Positions 1 to 12,930 of a stretch of 26,904 nt of DNA are shown here, piece by piece (the stretch's first letter is position 1; each line of letters opens with the position of its first letter). Source of the DNA: Plantago elongata (Eukaryota; Streptophyta; Magnoliopsida; Lamiales; Plantaginaceae); NCBI GenBank assembly GCA_036897095.1, contig JAYMSP010002018.1, positions 1 to 26,904 of the forward strand. The letters run 5' to 3'. The notes beneath the pieces were generated by a model. That model saw nothing but the letters and a program-made list of their open reading frames with translations. It was not told where the DNA came from and made no database searches. Made by a program: the position numbers and the translations under genes.

Positions 1-126
1 GATGGGGAGTTCTTCTGATGGGGAAAAATGGTGGAAGAAGAGTGAGGGTTTGAGGGTTGTTGGAAGATGGGAAAATGTTCTTCTGCAATGGAGGATCAGG
101 TTTGAGGATGAAGAAGAAGGCGCCAT
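1..126 (-). CDS. N-terminus of a gene running off the left edge; probable organelle-targeted protein
   Basis: An ATG at 126-124 on the minus strand opens a frame that stays open to the window edge (42 codons). It begins MAPSSSSSNLILHCRRTF and continues through HLPTTLKPSLFFHHF before the first acidic residues at about position 38. A Ser-rich, Arg-containing, hydrophobic stretch with no early Asp or Glu is typical of plastid or mitochondrial transit peptides, often seen on PPR and other nuclear-encoded organelle proteins. The mature part is outside the window, so no function can be given. The opposite strand also has an open frame here (2-205), but its composition (WWKK, EDEEEG) looks like the complement of this peptide. 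The gene has the same orientation as the callose synthase and lies about 930 bp beyond its stop. Confidence 0.5.
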   Translation of the reverse strand, partial: MAPSSSSSNLILHCRRTFSHLPTTLKPSLFFHHFSPSEELPI

Positions 127-1054
127 TGTAGCTGCATTCGAATCTTCAAATGTGCTCTGTTTCATCTACTTAAATACTCCTATCAGGTCTAGAAAATTGA
201 CCTAAATTTTTTTCGTTACTATCAATGAAAAGGTGAGTGTAGATTAATATAATATTAAATTTTAAATGTAACATCCCGTCTTTAATCGATGCAGTTAATA
301 TAATGAAATGGTATCAAAATGATTGTAACGTCTCGTCTCCTTGGGGCCGAATAAATATAGGTTCGCTCTAAAAACGATATGTTGATCGCAAGTACTTTCC
401 GTATACTTAGATCTTCACTTGTTTATGAACATCAAAATCTCATTCTAAGAATATTTAGAGCAACCACAATTAAGTATGGAGTTTTTAACTTTTTAAAAAA
501 TCTAAATTCAACTTTTAATATAGATAGCGACATCGTGGGAATAACTATAGGGCACTACACTAAAGTAAATATAGTAAAAAAAATACTAATACGTAAGAAA
601 AATTAATTTTCACAATAAATAAATCGATCATAAATGCCATAAATCGATCGGCACTTTTTATATAAATACAAACAGTGTTCTCACAAAATTTAAACCACTC
701 AACCATATTTCTCTTTCTAAAAATATTCTAATGGGAGAAATATTCATACCCCACACGCTCTCTCATCACGCATTCCATATCCTCCGCCGGAACCTCACCG
801 GAATCATATTCTTCGCCGGAACCTTGCCGGAACCAATGACAGAGAATTGAATTATATAATAAAAAAATTATAAACTTCGAATGATAAAATTAAAGATCTA
901 TCTGAAAAGAAGGATAAAATAAATTAAGTAAATTTCTATTCAACAATGTGCGTACTGTTTTGCGTAAAAGGCTGTACAAGAATATACAATTTCCATGTAG
1001 ATATATTATGCAAATAATACCACTATGTGCACAAAAATGAAGACTAGCTTCTTT
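127..1054. other. Intergenic region between the left-edge gene and the callose synthase 3' end
   Basis: No supported gene. It should hold the promoter of the left-edge gene (minus strand) and the 3' UTR and terminator of the callose synthase. It is AT-rich. A TATTTAAG-like element lies on the minus strand near 170-180. At 456-476 the sequence TTAGAGCAACCACAATTAAG resembles a PIF/Harbinger-type MITE end, but I could not find a matching opposite end. The open frame at 379-606 has a composition expected by chance in AT-rich DNA. Confidence 0.45.
785..832. repeat. Two-copy CCGGAACC direct repeat
   Basis: CGCCGGAACCTCACCGGAA (785-803) recurs as CGCCGGAACCTTGCCGGAA (814-832), a 29-bp offset with two mismatches. 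Its high GC stands out from the surrounding AT-rich spacer. It may be a remnant of coding DNA or of a transposon; no function is evident. Confidence 0.6.
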
Positions 1055-4000
1055 CTATCGATGTTTCTTCTTGCCAGCAAGAATTGGTTGGATTTGTAAG
1101 CGTCTACTGAATGCCTCATTGAACAGAAACCGTGTCTGGAAAGCCGAAATTATAGGAAGCCATGCCAGAATTGCTATAGGCATGAGCAGAACGACGCCCA
1201 TCCCATAGTCATAAGCCCGCGTGAAGGTCTTAGCAAAGTTCCATACTCCAGTATTCTCAATGTATGGCCTAAGAGCTTGTGCAACCTGAGTTACAAATGA
1301 ATCAGGCTAGCTTTCTATTTAATACAGTTTTCATATGATCTAGAAGTTTATACATGTATCGAATTCTTACCAAGATCAGGCCCCAACCAGTAGGCAGAAA
1401 TCCTAGACAGCAAACAATCAGATCCCTTAGAGATAGATGGCAGATGATCGATAGAGTGATAATTGTGGCCACAATGCCTAAGAACAGAAACGCTTTGAAT
1501 AGCCTAAATGTCATGTGATGATTAGCACTCAGATAACGCCTTCCTACATTCAATACCTGCAAATTTGTCATCAGGCAGCAAGTATATGTCATCAGAGAGT
1601 AAAATTGCACTTCGTGAGCGTTCCTTCAAAAATAAGTACTGAAATTGGAGCTGAAAAATGGCATTTTATAAGCATATTAACAGTTCGATTTACCTTGAGT
1701 ATGAGGAAAATGACGACTATAACGATCCAGGAGAGCACGTAAACAAGAAAGTTCTTACTCTGGCCAGCAATATCAAGGTGATAGACCAGACCATATTGGT
1801 AAATGAAAAATCTGAGTGAAAGAAGTAACTCTATTAGCCGAGAAATGATCCCAGAGTGAAGGAGATGGGCTGTTTCCTCATTCCACCACGACTGCCAACT
1901 TTTGTCCTGTTGAATTCCTATTCCACCCTGCTGCTTAATCCATTTGTTCCAATCTTTCCAATCATCAACTATCTTGCCCCAGTTGAATCCAGAAGGATTA
2001 AACAGAAATGGAGCAAAAAGCCATGTCAATGACATGAACCAGATTGCATATGTTATCAAAACGTACGCCATACTGCTCTGGTATGACCTTCTATACAAGT
2101 CATAAACAATAAGCAGAAGTAGAAGCTCAAATCCTTTCACAAAGTGACTCCTTGAGTATAATCTGTAGTTTTCTGTAAAGCTTGAGTGAAAGACCACAAC
2201 TTTACGGCCAGTGGGTCTATACTTTGCCCCACCATGAAGAATCGTTCGCCCATAATAATGTGCTTTGGTTCCATACGAGAACGTAAAGAAAACAGCAGCA
2301 AGCTGCAGTTGCATGAGGACAAAATCTTTAAGGGCGGTAAGGAATCCTCTCTCAAGTCCGATTTCAACAACCATTGGTAAACCTGTCAGGAGGCCAAGCT
2401 GTATAAATGATTGAGAAGCCAATGCAGTTTCCAATGACTTAATATTTTTCACTTTGGCCTCAAGAAGGAGTGCTTTTTGAAGACCGCTAAGGACCAAGTA
2501 AAGTTGCCCGTAAAGGAACACGTAGACTCCGATTACAGATATCTGCTAGAGGAGATATACACAGTTAAACAAAAGGACTTTACACTTTCGCTGCCAATGT
2601 TCAAGAAAGGAATACTAAAAATACAGTGGAGTCGAAATAGCTTACCAAGCTGTTGAAATAAAAGCCAACGGTGGTGAAATAAAAAGAGAGCATCCGGAAG
2701 AAATCAAACCGACGTCCAAGACGGTATACATCACGACTAATAGTCTGTTCACTGTTGCCATTTGTCACTTTAGCTTCAAACTTTGAGATTTGGTTCAGTC
2801 CAACATCTCGACCTTTTCCAACTTGCATGTACTCTTGGTACGTAATATTCCCCTTTCTTAGGGTGCAATTGAATCCTACAACAGACCAGTATACATTGCA
2901 ATAAGTAAATTTTCATTTTTGGACGATACACCTTTGAGTTTGAGTGGTACCTGCAAATACATCTTCACTCAAATTTATGGTCTTTGATGCCTTGCTGATG
3001 CCACCTCTAGTCAAGTGAAATAGTCTATCAAATAAATCTGGATGCCCGTAATGGAATCTTACCCTGCATTACAAGGTTTAGAAGTATATAGGTAAGCAAA
3101 TCGTAAGCTTACTGTAAACTAGATAGCAATTGCTATGATAATTTACATGCTGGTCATGAGCTGTGCATGTTCATACTCAAACATCTTCCTTCTCTACGAT
3201 TGTGCTACTGGTAAATACATCAGGGACTGAAAAATTACCTTAGTGGATTTGCCAGTAGTCTCTGTCCAATTGTCACAAAACTAGTTTCCTGATAGGACAT
3301 GAACTTTGCCAAAGAAGAAACACTGGTATGTGATGAAATTTAGCAGTTAGGAAGGCATATTCCCATAATTCAACGATTGCCAGCTACATATATTCAGGAG
3401 GGGTGTAATTATCTTGACTAGACTAGACAATATATGCTACTCAAATTGCTCATTACTGATTGTTAATTCAAATCAATTTATTTCATTGAACATAAAAAAA
3501 TTCTGAGATCAGTTAACAAGGTCATTGTACTCGGAACCAAGAATCAATGGACTAAAATCATAAAATCAGGGCCATCATGAACTAACCTTCCTGTGAATAT
3601 GTGCTCTCTCATACCGATAATAGTAGGTGCCCTTCGTTTAGCTTGCAGAAATTCTTGCAACAGATTTCTCATTTTCAGAGCTTCCTCGAGATAATTATCC
3701 TATTATTACCATGACATTCATAATATTTACAACCAAACAATTTTTTTTTGTAAATGATCAAAAGGGAAAATGAATATGTGAGAGTACTTGGTTCATATCA
3801 ATTGCTTGAAGAGCTTCACCACGAGTGAAAATTATTGCATGGTTTTGATTCTCTGGCTTTCCTTCTCCAATGTTTGGTGGTCCTGGAAGCTTTATACGGT
3901 AGATCTCCTACAAAGAGATAAGTAGTAGGACATCAACAAACAAGAGTCAATCTATATTTGGGTGTGATTCTGAAATGGTTAAGTATAGCCTATCAGTAGT

Positions 4001-7000
4001 TCTATGTTTGCTTTAAAGATGCTCGCTTTGAAGTCCATAACCTATTCATATAATCAGAAGTGACGTTATTATCAAGAAACAGTAAATCTTGTTTAAATGG
4101 TACCTGGTCGAAACCATTTACAGCCTTGACAAGGACTGAAGAATAAATTTTATGAGGCCTATCTCCCATCATAACTTCTTTCTCCTCCACATAAGCAACA
4201 CGCAGAGAAGGATACCTATATGAGCAAGTGATAAAACATATAAGTATATCTCTTGATGTTCATAACAAATTGCTAAAGTTCTAGTATCTCCTGTCCTTGG
4301 GAACTTACTCTTTCATTAAGTCAAGTATGTCCTGAGCTTGAGGGTCCCCGGAGGCTTTCTGGGATCCATATATCTGACATGAAACGATATGACAGAATTT
4401 CATGTCTGCAAGGGCATCGAGTTGAGCTGATAGCGTATCATTTGCTCTATCAATAGCCTCGTATCCTTGCAATATATCTGTTGAAAAAGTCCAATAATGC
4501 AATTGATTCTCTAATGAAGCCTCAAGCCAACTTTGGAGAAAACAAAACTAACCAGATTAGAAAATTGCACTTTAAGTTAACAGCACTAACCATCGTCCTC
4601 TGCCATGTCAAGAAAAGCTTGTAATTTCAGGGCTTTCCGGTAATACATCATTCCTCTGACTGTTAAAATGAAGAACATATATAGTTACTCTGGTATTATT
4701 TCAAAGTTGTAAATACTCGAGTACTAATGGTGAAAACAGGATCTTGCAACTCACTGGTCCTGCTAAGTGTTTGTCCCCTAAAGGAAGCCCATTCTCTTAG
4801 ATCTTCATCACTGACCTCATCATTTGTACCCTCTAACCTTTCACTTCCAAGCCGCTCAAGAAAATTTTCCCATTCATCTGATTATACATGGAAATAATGA
4901 GTTAGCCCTTTTAGCAGGGATTTTATCCGGTTATTGACAGAACTCAAGATTATAGAAATAACCTGGAAATATCTTCTGCATATAAAAGCTTATAGAAACT
5001 GCTTCTTTGCTTGAATAGAGATCCTTCATAGAGAACTTGACTTCTTCCATGAAATGTGGAGTCAGAACACTGTAATAAATAGGACCAACATATAATGACA
5101 GCAGCTATGGGAGGAGTTACGCAAAAAAAAAAGAAGTTCTTTAATGATTCATGATTCGAAACACACTTTGACATTATTATAGTGTAGTGGCAACACTTGT
5201 AGACGGTTGAAGCAGCCCTGGTTAAGGCAATTGTTTTGTTAAAATTTACAGAATAAGTTGTTGAAACCCTGATTAATCTTGCAGTGAATGTAGCAACTAA
5301 ATATAAAATGAGACACATCAGTATAACAAGAAAGCACCTGAAAGACAACATATTGCGCACTTTTGGAGCTTTGGGCATATTCATAAAGAGAGAAGTAGCA
5401 AAATATGATATCCGCCTCCGTGCTTCCAAATTTGTAGGTATATACATCGCCTTATCTTTGATAGTGAGCAACAAATGGAACCGCTTAATCTGTCACCCAA
5501 AAGCCTTGATCAACTTTAGGTCATATCCATTTAACACAAGTATCTAATATGGTGGGAGTCCAAACCAAAAGTAATCTTTTATTTAAAGGTACCTTCTCCA
5601 TTAGAGGACCACTATCTGGCAATGGGAAATGAATGGAATGCTTCGACGCAAATAATTCCGGCTCAAAGTAGTCAAAAAAACCGGTTTCCTCCTCATCTAG
5701 TTGTTGTTGTTGTTCCATGTGCAGATTATCCAGTATTCTTATGACACACATACATGAATGAAACATTTCAATAATCATAATTACATACTAGCTAACCAGG
5801 ATTTTCAGAGAATATTAGATGCTGACCTGGAACTGTTTATGAAGAGGTCATTCGTTACAAGCTCAAATATATCTTGAAGTGCCTTCACAACTTTTTCATG
5901 ATGATCCTCGTTCCCTTCAACCTTCATTGAACACATAAAGCCACTCAAAAGGGAGAAATGATACAACGAATAAACAAACTAAGCATCTGGTGCATCAAAT
6001 TACCAGTAGCTCAACCAAGTCAACACATTTAGCATGTAAAGGCAGTAATTCACTCATGCGTAGATTCTCAAGGAGTGTTGAGTTTGCAATGCCTTCCTCC
6101 AATTCAGTCACCAGATCAGATATGACTCTGAAAAGAAGATAATTATCCGTGTTTAAGTCCAGTGCAAAAGTGAACAGGCGAATCAACGTATATCTAACGT
6201 TAATGAAAAATTATAAGCCGACTTTTACAAAACAGTTCTACTATACCTTCTTTCCAAGTCACCCACCACAAGGAGATCAAAGATGTACTTGAGCGAATCA
6301 TAACATTCTGTTACGACCAAGTACATGTAGTTATCCTTTTTAATCTTTTTCAAGAGATTGTCATACTTCCCCACAAATTCTGTAGCAATGCTAAGAGCCG
6401 TCGAAAACTGGAAACAAGAAAACTCTTTTACCTACTCATTCATAAGAACTAGCAAGTGTATACAAAGGGATTGGAACAGTTAAGCTGTACACCTTATTTG
6501 CCAAGAGGAAAACGGGCCAATGGATTCGGCCAGAAAATAATTCAGATGAGACAGGTATCTTCATCAAATCCATTTCCCTGTTACCACTCACACATTATTG
6601 AAGTTCATCAGTTCTCAAGTCTACAAGACAAGGAAAATATCAAGTAAACAACACACTAATAACAACCTGTTGCTGATCAGGTCTTCATCACGGAAGCTAC
6701 TTATGATTTCATTCCACATGATGGCAAACTTCATATCTCCACCTTTTCTGATCACCAATGCCTGAAACCAACCTGATTAGACATATATACTAAATCCCAA
6801 GGAATTAAAAAGTTAAGTTCATATCAACGAACTCGGTAAAACCTTCAGAAATCCCTCGGGACAGAGCCATTTCTGGATTCCTTCTCTATCGCCTTTTGTT
6901 GGAGGAATAAGACAATCGTTGAATGCAGAAGATAGAGTCTCAAATTTACTCCGTAGCATTCCCTGTGTACGTATCTATTTGGAGACCAAATGTTTCAGAA

Positions 7001-10000
7001 ACTCAGTAATATGTTTTGTAAATAATTTAATGAGGGAAGGGGAGATAACTTACTTCACCGAGATGATTTATAATTCCATAAATTCCACCAAACACAGAAC
7101 AGTAGACAGAATACCATATTTGTGCATCCATAAAATATACCTGGTCGGTTTTAGGAAAATATTCATCATTTAGATAATTTCAAACTATCTTCATATTTGC
7201 AGCATACTGGTACATCTATAAGCACTTACAAGGATGATAGGAGACCAAATGGCTGCAATTGCGCCAGCATTGCTCTTGACTAAATATTGAAAGAAAAAGA
7301 AAAGTCAGATAAGGAAAAAGGGTCGAAGTACCAAATTCTTCGTATAATGTGCAAAGGATGTCACCTTTAGGGAAGAGCTCATGCCAGTCGTAGTTTTTAA
7401 CCCCAATGCTCATGATTTGTCTTGTTGGCCCCATGAGCGGCTTGATCTGTTACACTAGATGTAAGTGCTTGCTTCAATTCAAGTGCTTAAATTTACATTT
7501 GGATAATCTTGGCTACTTGTTTCATTACAAACTTACTTTGGACCAATAAAAGGACAGAATGAATATCATACTAACTCTGTTTTCATGCATGTTACTGTCA
7601 TTTCTGATAAGTGACGGGAAAAGGGCAAGAAAAGTTACTCAATTTAAAGCATTCAGGATATAGTATTCACCTCAAACGTGTAGCTGAACACGAATTTGCT
7701 TAGCAATAACAACACCCAAAATAATGTATACCTATAAAAAGAGAAGTTACGTTCATCTTCCAGGAAAAATCATAACTTGAATAAAAACAAGTATAGCATG
7801 TTTAGGTAATTACTTGAGAACAGATACTTGGCTCTCCTGCATTCCTCTTCCAACGTATAACCTAGGCTGTAAGATGGAGGTTCTTAAGACAATTGCATGA
7901 CTAACTAATAAAAATCAGTACAAACTAGAGAATAATACAACTCTGGATCCCCTATAACTATTAGTAACTGTAATAAGTTGAAATTTGTAGGACTGCAGAG
8001 AACAAGACAAAAATCCGGACATTTAACTGGAAAAACTCATTTGTTACTCTAATTTATGATTCAGTACTTAATGAACAAAATACCTGTGTCCACCAATATA
8101 TGAATGTAGAAATCCGATTGTTGGATGTCTCGAAGTATTTTCCAACCGCAGGCACAAGAAAGAGGACCATATTGACTGCATTACTAAACAAATAAAATGC
8201 AACTGCTACCATGTATGAAGAATAGCACCACTCTCCAAGCCAGCTCCCATTTTGTGATGAGTAGCATGTATAGGTTCTTCTTGATTTAGAATAATATACC
8301 GGGAGAATAACTATCCATATCATTGCCACTACAATCCTCAGTAAGTCTTTTCTTCGATGAGCAGAGTCCATTGTGCTTCTCGCTTTCCATGTCATAAAAA
8401 CATCGAGAATAGCTGCAATGCAGATCTTTTTCATGTTAATCTAGCCTTTAAGCTAATGAGGGGAGTAAAAGTAAGGTCAATGAACATTAACACACCTCGG
8501 ATAAGTTTAAGAACTGCAGATGTTATGAATATGCTCATGACATCCTCAAGTACTTTCGTATCAAAAACTTCCAGTGGAGAGTCCAAATCATGAGAAGCCA
8601 TAATTATCATTGCCTAACCAGAAAATTAATAGTAAAGGTTCAGCTACTACAAAGACCTTATAAGAAAGTGTAAGCAGTGGGTTCCACAAAAAATAACCTG
8701 AAGGGATAAAATAAGAAAGCTCCACATTCGATCAAAACTTCTGAAAATCTGCCAAAATGAACGGATCTCTGCAAAGTTTGTCTTGCCTAACCACTTTGGC
8801 TTTGGCGGTTCATCTACATTATTAATCTGTCACACGTACATGGTAGTTTGAGAGATCAAGTTTACTGCCCGGTAGATAGGCCTTGAGGCATAAACTAAGG
8901 ACTGTGTATTCGGAAATTTCTTACCCCAGTTTCTTCATCTTCATTGTCACTTCTCTCGTCTTCATGGTTCCTGGGTGATTTCCGACGTTTCTTCTTCACT
9001 TTGACTTCTTTTGAAGGGTGTGTGCAAAAGAAATCATGCTCTAGACGCATAGGCCAACCTATCTGAAAGCAATCTGGAGACCTGAAATTAATGGATTGCG
9101 CCTAAACAACTTGGAACAATGAAATGTAAATTTTGGTCAAGCTGTGTTTAAGTTGGACTCTCACCAGAAAAACTCATTTAAGTCATCATAATTCCTCCAC
9201 ACAGAATGATCAGTCGTTCCATTTCTGCTTTTCATTGCTTCCTTCAGTATTCAGACAAACATTTAGAAACATAGAGAAAGGACAGGACATAAACATTTAA
9301 AACAAGTCCAAACTTCATTGTACCTTCTGTATGACCTCATATATTGGGAAAACTACTTTTCTTAGAAAAGCTTCATGTTCTCCTCCATAGGCCGGCATTA
9401 CACTTTCACCAGTTATCATACTCACTGCACCACTCAATATACCATGTAACTCGCTGGCCATCTGAAAAGAGAGTGCACTTAGGATGGAATAGCCAACAGG
9501 ATATCATACACTTCCATGCACACATATTGTCAGATACCTAACTAAACTATCATAGTTGAACTGTTGAAGTGCTCTAATAACTGTTGAAGAAGTAAATAGA
9601 AGTAGGTCTTCTTCATCACAGTATACATATCGGCTCAGATTAATCATCTAATTTCTAATCTATAAAACCTTAAAATTTAGTTCATCACTTTAACATCAGA
9701 TGTCCCGGATTTCCACGATTATAAATCTAACATGCTTCTTAGCAGACTCCTTCACAAACATAGAGATATCAAAACTATATCAACATGGATATTGTGAACT
9801 AAAGTACCAAGTAAAAACTAAATGTCAACATATCAACTTACATGGTGAAATATGTAGCAGAGACATTCGGGCATAAACCTTAAATTTGCTGCTTCTCCCC
9901 ATATCAAGAGATACAGCGCTACATACAGAAGTTTGTACTGTTGTGTTTCCTGTTTTAAATATGGCAACCTGCATAAGCACCAAAAAAAAAAAAAAGGGAA

Positions 10001-12411
10001 CAGATTGATGTTAATTAGAGATAATTTGGAATAATTATTATAATGACAGATTGGATTCTCACAGTATGTTGCTTTTTATGCCTAAGAACTTGCACCACAG
10101 GCTATAATTTTTGAATAATTTTTTCATCAGCTCATCCACAGACTCATCTCCTAGCTAGTGCACAAAGGAAAATCCATCAATTAATATGAGATAATAATTT
10201 ACAAAAGAATCTTTCAGATTGTTCTTAGTAAAAGGTGTTACACCTTCAGTGCTTTGTTCTGAGCCTGCCGGATATGGATATTGGCAAGTAAAAGAATTAA
10301 GTGCTCCCTCTGGTTGGCAACGTTTCCTTTCTAAAGCAGATCGAAGAAGAAGTCTTTTAGTGAAAATAATCCGATAAGCGTCGTGAATCTTAACAGTTTG
10401 CATACGAGATCTAATATATCATTGACGAGAAGGTTTTAGCAAGTTACTTGAAAAGATGAAGAAACAAACATATAGAGAAGGAGAACCTGAAATCCATTAG
10501 TAAACTGAAGCCAATCAAATAAATCCATGAGAGGGACTCGCTTCTTATAATCTTCCAAGAAAGGCAAGCCTCGAATATTTCTCACAGCAGCAACGGCAAC
10601 TTTGACCTGCAGACTTCTACAATTTATTAAGAGTCATTTCATGTACCTTAACATCTCTGTCCACCAAAGTACTTTGTTCATCAGACTTGAACAAACTAAA
10701 CTAGCTAGGAAAAGTGCCGCGCTAAAGTACAGCTCAGAGAACAGGGTTGTTGTCATGGTATAAGGAAATTTAATCTGAAAGTAGAAACTTTCAGAGAGTG
10801 TTGAAAATATCAGACCTCAGGAAGCTGCATTATTGCTTGATGGATACCACCTTGATCGAGAGGGAGAATGTTATAAGGCACGAATAACTCAGACCTAGCA
10901 TTATCGATTTCCGCAAGTGCCTATTCAGGAACAGAAGCATCAAAGAAAATTCTGTTCAATAAATTAGTCTCAAAGTAGGTGGACACGAAAACAAACTGTT
11001 ACGAAGAAAGTACCTTTGAACCGGCTGCAGTTGTAACTGTATTTAGTACTTCAGACAAAACCGATGCAATAGCACGCGCTCTGATCAACTTCTCTCTATA
11101 AAGAGAAATGACATTGATATGTAAAATGTTAGACTGAAGTATATATGCATTGATAAAGGAAATTCAGCGAGCCAAAACAGTCACCTATTTTGTAATGTAT
11201 ATTCTGCACCATGTTTGATAATGTAGTTCTTGTATTCTCGATAAACTCGTCTTAGTTCCCGCAGATCACTCTTTTCCCTCCTTTTCATCAGCGTAACATC
11301 TTCATCCTTCAAAACACAAACCAATAATACACAAAATTTAGTACGTTTTTATGTATTGGGCATCCTGCTCTGCTGTAAATGACTTCAGCGGTATCATGCA
11401 TCCTTGTATGTTTGATTTGATCTTAAATAGCACAACTATCCTTACCAGCTCAAGTCGCTGAAGAAGAGAAGTTTTAAACTGTCGAACCCCACGCCCACTT
11501 GAGTTCCTGTCCAAGTTATGTGCTACTTCAAATGCATGAAAACGGCCTGGCCAGAAACTCAATACATTAATGGTGGCACAAAAGCTCCTATAGATATTCT
11601 CATATGCAGGAAATGACAAATTGACCATAACAACTTATCATTCTGGAAGATGGAAAAATGAATAATATCATCATCAACTGATAGAATTCAACAGAGAGGT
11701 CTAATTACTTATTCGGAGATAAGACTTGATTAAGTTCACGTTCCATATCTAGGATGCACGATGAAATTTTTTAATCATCTCTGAAAACTTGCAGCTGCTA
11801 GATGATGGACTATCTATCCCAGATTGCACGAACATTACCACCAGTACAAGTATGATCATTGATCCATACACAAAACAAAACGTTCAAATAGAACATTTCT
11901 TTCCCAGCCATTCCCGTGATTCCTTCCAGTATTACTCATAAACTCAGTCCAGCTAGACATTCATGTAACTGAATTATTTTAGTCAATTAGTCAAGATTGG
12001 CAAATCACACAACTAGGAGCAAATGTTAGTGTATTTGACTCAATAATCTTGAATCAAAAGACAAACATGGATTGATTAACATACATAGTATGAAGCAAAG
12101 CACATTGATTGTACTAAGTCGTGCATGATAAGTGAATTCAACTGAAGAACAAAATCAGACTTACAAAGATACGCAACACGAGGATCATCGACTTCAATCT
12201 GGTTAGCAACACGAAGAAACCTCTGAATCTCAGAAACCAAAGTGACCGGAAGCTTCTCACTATCAAATGGTTCAGGTACATGTTCACGCCCGAAAGTGAT
12301 AGACCTCGTAAACGGCCTAGCATCGACTGTAGTGTAGCCATTGCTTGTGCTTGCTCTGTTCCTGTCATCATCATCACCATGATGATTCTCTGCAAGAACT
12401 ATTTCTGACAT
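1055..12411 (-). CDS. CALS8: Callose synthase 8-like (1,3-beta-glucan synthase, GT48), complete 41-exon gene
   Basis: This enzyme polymerises UDP-glucose into beta-1,3-glucan (callose) at the plasma membrane. Exons in order: 12411-12165, 11546-11446, 11306-11185, 11095-11014, 10920-10816, 10606-10487, 10330-10244, 10154-10063, 9968-9842, 9461-9324, 9241-9165, 9081-8925, 8826-8698, 8613-8496, 8412-8084, 7866-7814, 7731-7671, 7446-7365, 7279-7230, 7140-7054, 6974-6843, 6761-6667, 6577-6493, 6407-6247, 6127-6004, 5921-5827, 5737-5593, 5489-5338, 5069-4963, 4877-4755, 4659-4591, 4477-4309, 4215-4104, 3907-3788, 3699-3587, 3322-3239, 3063-2951, 2875-2646, 2542-1694, 1556-1371, 1285-1055. They total 5859 nt: 1952 residues plus stop, near the usual 1.9-2.0 kDa-residue family length. 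Order: Vta1-like N-terminal region (about 60-185, with GRGVRQFKT), FKS1_dom1 (about 295-435), N-terminal membrane cluster (about 510-785), cytosolic catalytic loop (about 800-1510, with DALADMKF, KPENQNHA, IDMNQDNY, RFHYGHPD, YMQVGKGRDVGLN) and C-terminal membrane cluster to about 1930. The N-terminus (EPFDSEKLP) and C-terminus (QPILAGKKK) match CALS8/GSL4 rather than CALS1-7, recognised from memory. Unusual residues: Q792 and K1395. Exact splice sites are inferred. Confidence 0.93.
2543..2645 (-). other. Representative callose synthase intron (38), within the catalytic-loop to C-terminal membrane boundary
   Basis: The donor is TTG|GTAAG at 2646/2645 and the acceptor is CTAGCAG|ATATCTG at 2543/2542. 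Joining gives GFYFNSL followed by ISVIGVY without a frame change, at the first transmembrane segment of the C-terminal cluster. Most other introns in the gene are of similar size (about 70-300 bp), with the longest after exon 1 (11547-12164, 618 bp). Confidence 0.8.
9979..9996. repeat. Poly-A tract inside callose synthase intron 8
   Basis: A run of A's on the plus strand (poly-T in the transcript) lies just upstream of the acceptor for exon 9 (9968), so it forms an unusually uniform polypyrimidine tract. Such homopolymers often vary in length between individuals. Confidence 0.7.
11547..12164 (-). other. First intron of the callose synthase gene, 618 bp
   Basis: It splits the Cys codon in the conserved AYLC-RFHAF junction (T|GC). 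The donor is T|GTAAGTCTG and the acceptor is GGCCAG|GCCG. It is the longest intron of the gene, and I saw no coding potential in it on either strand. Confidence 0.8.
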
Positions 12412-12790
12412 TGATTTGTGTTGAATGGAGGCAAGATTGCATGGAAATGTGGTAAAATGATGTGGAATCTTAAGTGTATATGCATGTTGATTAATTAGTA
12501 CTACTACTACTACTTTTTAATTACAGGGTTTGGTTGATTTGGCTTTTGTGAGTGGAATATCTTTTTCACTTTGTTGCTTTTGTGAGATGTGTTGATTGAG
12601 TTGGAAATTCTGGAATGCTTTTCTTGTTTTGTTTAGTAATTGGCAATGGTGAAAAAGGGAATTCCTTGTTTCTTTTTGTTTTCTCGATAAAGAAAAATGG
12701 ACACCAAGCTAAGCATTGTTAATAGAAGTGAGCTAATAATTGGGGAACATTGTCAATTGGTCATTCTTGCTTTTAGGGCTTTGTTCACCA
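12412..12790 (-). promoter_or_regulatory. 5' UTR and promoter region of the callose synthase
   Basis: Sequence upstream of the ATG on the minus strand. It is CA-rich near the start codon (CCATTCAACACAAATCA just before ATG), typical of a plant 5' UTR. No clear TATA box is visible; a CATGCATATACAC stretch about 75 nt upstream of the ATG contains an RY-like CATGCA motif. The region also holds the (TAC)5 microsatellite. The transcription start cannot be placed. Confidence 0.4.
12499..12513. repeat. (TAC)5 microsatellite
   Basis: Five perfect TAC triplets in the probable 5' UTR or promoter of the callose synthase, flanked by ATTAG and TTTTT. Confidence 0.85.
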
Positions 12791-12930
12791 TGTTAAGGTA
12801 TTGACCTCACTCCACCTCCAACACATGACATAGTGACCTATACTGGCTATACATGTAAATGAATCGGGCATTTGTGAAAAGTTCGTCACGATATTTCATG
12901 TCAATTGAGTCATACTGAAATCCAATAAAA

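Noticed and set aside
2..205. Plus-strand 67-residue open frame at the left edge
   Set aside because: The opposite strand gives a much more protein-like transit peptide over the same bases; the plus frame reads as its complement and has no recognised motif.
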